A stretch of DNA of 64,000 nucleotides, taken from the NCBI RefSeq assembly GCF_900110855.1, contig NZ_FOFA01000002.1, forward strand, positions 124,001 to 188,000, in the 5' to 3' direction. Position 1 is the stretch's first letter, and each line of letters begins with the position of its first letter. The notes under the pieces were generated by a model. The model saw nothing but the letters and a program-made list of their open reading frames with translations, made no database searches and was not told the origin of the DNA. This DNA is from Microlunatus flavus (lineage in GTDB: Bacteria; Actinomycetota; Actinomycetes; Propionibacteriales; Propionibacteriaceae). Shown here in pieces: positions 60,313-64,000 of this stretch. The position numbers and the translations under genes are program-made.

Positions 60313-63252
60313 CTAGCGCCGCCCGGACGCCACCGCGGCCACGTCCGGTGCCGCCGAGCCGCTGCCGTAGACCACGAGCTCGGCCAGGGACATGTAGACG
60401 CAGCCGTCGTACGCCCCGTCGGGGCAGTTCGTGGCGAGGTCGGGGACCTGGGGAGAGAGCGCTGTGAAGCGGACGAACCGGGTCCCGGTCGAGCCCTTGA
60501 CCGCGATCTCGTTGAGCCGGCCGCGGTCCTCGGCGGTGAACGTGCCCTCCGAGACCGTCGTCCAGGCCTTCAGGTCGGGCGACGTCTCGATGCGGTAGTC
60601 GCCGGTCGACGCGGACCCGGCCACGCCGCAGGTCGCGGCGGGGTCGACGGCCACCGCCTGGACGTCGACGGCGGCCGGAAGGGCCACCACGAGGGCCTTG
60701 GGGGTCGGCTTGTTCGTCGGGACCTCCTCGTCCCCGCTGGTGGTCACCCAGCCCGTGCCGAGGCTGGTGTCGAGCGCGGCGAGCGGGCCGCAGCCGTACG
60801 GGGTGAAGTCCGGACCTCCCGCCGAGACGACCTGAGCACCCCCGTTCGCGGCCGCCCAGTCGCGTCGCAGCGCGTAGTCGACCTCGGCCCCGTCCGTCGT
60901 CACCGTGGCGGTCCTGGAGGCCGGCAGGTAGCCGGCGGGAGAGGTCAGCACCACGGGGTAGGTGCCGGCCGCCACGTGGTCGATCCGGTAGCGGCCGTCG
61001 GCGTCGGTGCGCGCGGTGTAGTCGCCGCCGAACCCGGAGTCGTGTCCGCCGACCGCCACCCGCACGTCGGCGAGGCCGAGCCCGGTGACGCTGTCCGTCA
61101 CGCGGCCCGTGATGGCCGCCCGCGGCGTGCTCTTGCCCGGCGGGCGGGAGAAGTCCTCGACCGGTCGGGCGTCGGCCGCGTCCGTGGTGCCGGCGAAGAA
61201 GCCCATGCCGCGGTGCGCGAAGACCTTCCAGACGGTCTTGGTGTGCTTGCCCTTGTAGACCGCGAGGTCGGCCTGGACGATCGCGTTGCGCATGTCGAGG
61301 AAGCTCGGGTCGGCGGGGGAGAGCTCCATGGCCCGGGTGACGAGCGCCCCGGTGACCTTGTGGCCGAGCGTGCGCCGCAGGTCCCACAGCGTCTGGCCCC
61401 AGATCTCCCCGGACGCGTGCACCTCCGCCTCGCCGATCACGGCGGAGAGCTCGCCGTAGGTGTAGCCACCACGGCTCCCGTCCAGCCGGGTGCAGGCCTC
61501 GGACGTGGTGCCGACCGGGCAGTCGATCGGCATGGTCCGGATCAGCGACTGTCCGGCTGCGACGTAGCGGCCGGTGAGGATCTCCCCGGCGGCCGAGGTG
61601 TCCCGCTCGAACCCGGAGTGCACGAGGTAGTCCTGGGCGTAGTAGTCGCTCCAGGCCTCACCCATGGACCCGGCCTGGACGCTGTTCAGGGTGCTGGTGC
61701 CGGTCGCGTCGACCACCAGGCGGTTCGACAGGCCGTGGGTGTACTCGTGCAGGATCACGTCCGCGTCGAACGCGCTCGAGGCCGGCACGAAGGGGTCCTC
61801 GTCGTCGGTGGCGCCCGGCGCGTGGAAGAGGTACATCTGCATCGTCGGCGGCGTGCCGTCCGGCGGCGTCGACATGTTGGCGTTGTCCACGTGGTTGGCG
61901 TCGGGCATGTCGCCGTCGGTGGCCGCGCCGTCGAGGGCGTTGAGCTGCACCGCGTCGCCGCCGCGGGCCTCGAAGTTCCCGGCCGACCGGGTGAAGCCGA
62001 ACGGCTTGGCCTTCAGGTAGTCGTGGTAGCGGCTCGTGAAGTAGAAGCCCTGGGTCACGTCGGCCTCGCGGTTGACCTTCCAGGAGCCCTTCTCGGTCGG
62101 GTCCCAGGTGCACACCGTGGTCGCGCAGAAGGCGGAGCCGGTGGTGAAGGGCGTCAGCCGGTACTGGGCCCCGTCGCCCGAGCGGCCGGGCACCGGCACC
62201 GCCTCGCCCGGGTTCTGCAGGTCGTCGTCGTTGATGTCGGACCAGGCCGCCACGTAGGTGCCCCCGGCGAGGGTCTCGGCGTCCTTGCCCAGGTAGCCGG
62301 CCTTGACCAGGTTGCGGCGGTGCTGCTCGCCCCCACGTGGGGCGCCGGGGTAGTTGTCGTACACGAGGGCGTCGCCGTTGGCGAAGTCGACGAGGTCGTG
62401 GCGCAGCAGGACCGCCCCCGAGGAGGCGTCGATCACGTGCTGGTAGTCCAGCGTCCCCCCGGCCTGCACCCGCGTGGACCAGCCGCGGCGCAGCCCGCCC
62501 GGCGTGAGGAACCAGACGAGCGAGGCCGAGTCCCGGTTGGCCCAGACCGACCGCGCGCCCTTCCGGGTCTGGCGCACGTCGGCCACGCGGCCGCCCACGT
62601 CGGTCGCGGCGGCGCGCCGTGACTGGTCGGCGGAGACGGTGGCGGGCCCGGCGGCCGCGGCCTGGTTGGCCAGGTCCTCGATCGGGGCGCCCTCGAGGGA
62701 GATGATCTCGCCGCGCTTGGTCACGTTGGCCTTCAGCCCGTTGCCGAAGACGGGGACGCCGCCGACGACCTGCACCCAGGACAGGTGGCGGATCCCGGCG
62801 ACGTCCTTGTAGTTCTTGCGCAGGACCAGCGTGTCCAGGTCACCCGGCTGGAGCCCCAGCTCCGTCGCGTGCTTGCGCAGGTAGCGGAGCACGACCTTCT
62901 CGGCGCTGGAGCCGGACCGGCCGGTGAGGAAGCCGTCGAGGCGCGCCAGCATGCGGGGCGTGCCCGTGAGCGGGTCCAGCTGGACGACGGCCTGGTCGCC
63001 GAGCACCGCGCGCCAGCGCTCCTCGGCGGCGGCGGTTCCGGGGCGCGAGCGCTGCTGGGCGCCCGGCTGGGCCGCGCCGCCGGCGGAGCGAACGTCGAGG
63101 TCGCCCTTGCGCTCGGGCTTCGACGGGGCGGACGGGGACGGCTTGCCCGGCCCGAGCGGCGTCGCCCCGGCCGGGACGGGTCCCGCGGCCAGGAGCGAGG
63201 AGGCGCAGAGCGCCCCGGCGAGCAGGGGGATCAAGCGGCGACGACGGTGCAC
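60313..63252 (-). CDS. secreted M36 (fungalysin-type) metalloprotease
   Basis: This 979-residue secreted zinc protease has a signal peptide (about 1-31), an FTP/propeptide region and a catalytic domain with HEYTHG (H502, E503, H506). GSMGEAWSDYYA carries the third zinc ligand. A carboxypeptidase-regulatory-like beta domain (GRVTDSVTGLGLADVRVAV) and a C-terminal discoidin-like region (about 840-960) follow, for surface or sugar binding. GTG at 63252 follows GAGGAGCACC. Extracellular proteins are its expected substrate. Confidence 0.93.
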   Translation of the reverse strand: MHRRRRLIPLLAGALCASSLLAAGPVPAGATPLGPGKPSPSAPSKPERKGDLDVRSAGGAAQPGAQQRSRPGTAAAEERWRAVLGDQAVVQLDPLTGTPRMLARLDGFLTGRSGSSAEKVVLRYLRKHATELGLQPGDLDTLVLRKNYKDVAGIRHLSWVQVVGGVPVFGNGLKANVTKRGEIISLEGAPIEDLANQAAAAGPATVSADQSRRAAATDVGGRVADVRQTRKGARSVWANRDSASLVWFLTPGGLRRGWSTRVQAGGTLDYQHVIDASSGAVLLRHDLVDFANGDALVYDNYPGAPRGGEQHRRNLVKAGYLGKDAETLAGGTYVAAWSDINDDDLQNPGEAVPVPGRSGDGAQYRLTPFTTGSAFCATTVCTWDPTEKGSWKVNREADVTQGFYFTSRYHDYLKAKPFGFTRSAGNFEARGGDAVQLNALDGAATDGDMPDANHVDNANMSTPPDGTPPTMQMYLFHAPGATDDEDPFVPASSAFDADVILHEYTHGLSNRLVVDATGTSTLNSVQAGSMGEAWSDYYAQDYLVHSGFERDTSAAGEILTGRYVAAGQSLIRTMPIDCPVGTTSEACTRLDGSRGGYTYGELSAVIGEAEVHASGEIWGQTLWDLRRTLGHKVTGALVTRAMELSPADPSFLDMRNAIVQADLAVYKGKHTKTVWKVFAHRGMGFFAGTTDAADARPVEDFSRPPGKSTPRAAITGRVTDSVTGLGLADVRVAVGGHDSGFGGDYTARTDADGRYRIDHVAAGTYPVVLTSPAGYLPASRTATVTTDGAEVDYALRRDWAAANGGAQVVSAGGPDFTPYGCGPLAALDTSLGTGWVTTSGDEEVPTNKPTPKALVVALPAAVDVQAVAVDPAATCGVAGSASTGDYRIETSPDLKAWTTVSEGTFTAEDRGRLNEIAVKGSTGTRFVRFTALSPQVPDLATNCPDGAYDGCVYMSLAELVVYGSGSAAPDVAAVASGRR

Positions 63253-63382
63253 GGTGCTCCTCGGGGTGGGGCGTCGCTCGCACCGTACGGCTGAGGATCT
63301 GCTGTGGGAAGGCTTTGAGTCCGCTGTCTTGCGGGAGCCGCCCGTGCGCCCCTTCGCCCGAGCGCCTGCTACGCCCGTGCGC

Positions 63383-64000
63383 CTACTTCGCGAACCGCCC
63401 GAGCTTCGAGGTGTCGCCCCGGGCGATCTGGGAGAACAGGTCGTCGGCCGCGGAGGCGTCCCACAGCACCGCGGAGCCGACCGGCGAGGCGAAGCCCGGG
63501 TCCGACACCGGAACGGTCAGCGTGAACCCGTCGCCGGCCGAGACCGTCCGCAGGGCGAGCCCGGCCCGTGCGGTGTCGACCACGGTGGTGTCGTCGCCGA
63601 CCTTGATGGCCGACGCGGTGGCCGTGGAGAGCTGCCAATAACGGACGGGGTTCAGCTGCGTCGCCGGCGAGGCGGCCTTCGCGGCCACGGCGGAGAGCAT
63701 GGCGCGTTGCCGCTCGACCCGGCCGAGGTCGCCGCGGGGGTCGGCCTTGCGCATCCGCACGTAGCCGAGCGCCGTCGTCCCGTCCAGGGTCTGGCAGCCC
63801 TTCTCGAGGTCGAGGTGGGAGTCGCGGTCCTTGATCGCGGACGGGATGCACATCCGGATCCCGTCGAGGGCGTCGATGACGCCGACGAACCCGCCGAACC
63901 CGACCTCGGCGTAGCCGTCGACCCGCAGCCCGGTGGCCTGCTCGACGGTCTGGACGAGGAGCTCCGGCCCGCCGATCGCGAAGGCGGCGTTGATCTTGTT
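63383..64000 (-). CDS. LytR-CpsA-Psr (LCP) family protein, 3' part
   Basis: The frame stays open to the window edge, so only the C-terminal 205 residues are seen. INAAFAIGGPELLVQTVEQATG and VGFGGFVGVIDALDGI are LCP hallmarks, followed by CIPSAIKDRDSHL and TALGYVRMRKADPRGDLGR with the conserved arginines. LCP enzymes attach glycopolymers to peptidoglycan. The start, membrane anchor and upstream neighbours lie outside. Confidence 0.92.
   Translation of the reverse strand, partial: NKINAAFAIGGPELLVQTVEQATGLRVDGYAEVGFGGFVGVIDALDGIRMCIPSAIKDRDSHLDLEKGCQTLDGTTALGYVRMRKADPRGDLGRVERQRAMLSAVAAKAASPATQLNPVRYWQLSTATASAIKVGDDTTVVDTARAGLALRTVSAGDGFTLTVPVSDPGFASPVGSAVLWDASAADDLFSQIARGDTSKLGRFAK

Overview
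The window is gene-dense, very GC-rich DNA (roughly 72-74 % by eye) from an actinobacterium. GTG starts are frequent, many genes overlap by 4 nt, and many genes have a -10-like TANNNT hexamer 6-9 nt before the start codon, as expected for leaderless transcripts. A biotin-dependent acyl-CoA carboxylase with an actinobacterial epsilon subunit, purK-purE with neighbouring gtrA and PH-domain genes, and ChaB and DUF937 proteins fit Propionibacteriales (Nocardioides/Microlunatus-like). That placement is an inference. I see no rRNA, CRISPR array, insertion sequence or prophage; the only RNA gene found is tRNA-Sec.

1-25 kb: a complete selenocysteine system and its client. tRNA-Sec (UCA), an MscS-type channel gene, selA, selB and a gamma-carbonic anhydrase gene run on the minus strand (461-5352). 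selD lies at 7645-8652 behind two DosR-like boxes. The client is a molybdenum formate dehydrogenase (fdhA-fdhB-nrfD-like-OFA transporter, 14137-21452, minus). Its catalytic subunit is read through an in-frame TGA (20883-20885, residue 190) followed by a SECIS-like hairpin. Between the two blocks are a CotH-like protein, an OmpR/histidine-kinase pair with mirrored operator boxes, a proline-rich repeat protein and a fasciclin protein. At 21.6-25.5 kb a PIG-L deacetylase fused to a cyclic-nucleotide-binding (CNB) domain, a DUF2652 protein resembling class III nucleotidyl cyclases, and an MFS transporter fused to a CNB domain sit together. I regard this as the best candidate for an undescribed system in the window.

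25-44 kb: a CPBP protease/kinase/NarL regulator trio, an ArsP-like permease, a serine beta-lactamase-like hydrolase, an anthranilate/aminodeoxychorismate synthase pair coupled to a Ski2-like DUF3516 helicase through an apparent CTG start, ChaB and DUF1905 proteins, two tandem O6-alkylguanine-DNA alkyltransferases, an SDR, a secreted DUF5666 protein, a Bcr/CflA exporter and an Nramp metal transporter.

44-64 kb: Maf (again an apparent CTG start), DUF937, acyl-CoA carboxylase epsilon and beta subunits divergent from the biotin ligase that would charge their biotin partner, a truncated globin, PH-domain and GtrA membrane proteins, a MerR-aldo/keto reductase operon with a textbook MerR promoter, GNAT-purK-purE-EI24, an acyl-CoA dehydrogenase with its own operator, a frameshifted secreted TIM-barrel-like gene, an SDR-hydrolase operon divergent from a TetR regulator, an unknown membrane protein, a large secreted M36 metalloprotease, and the end of an LCP-family gene that runs off the window.

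Gene starts were chosen from ribosome-binding sites, overlaps and leaderless promoter signals, and are inferences unless stated otherwise.
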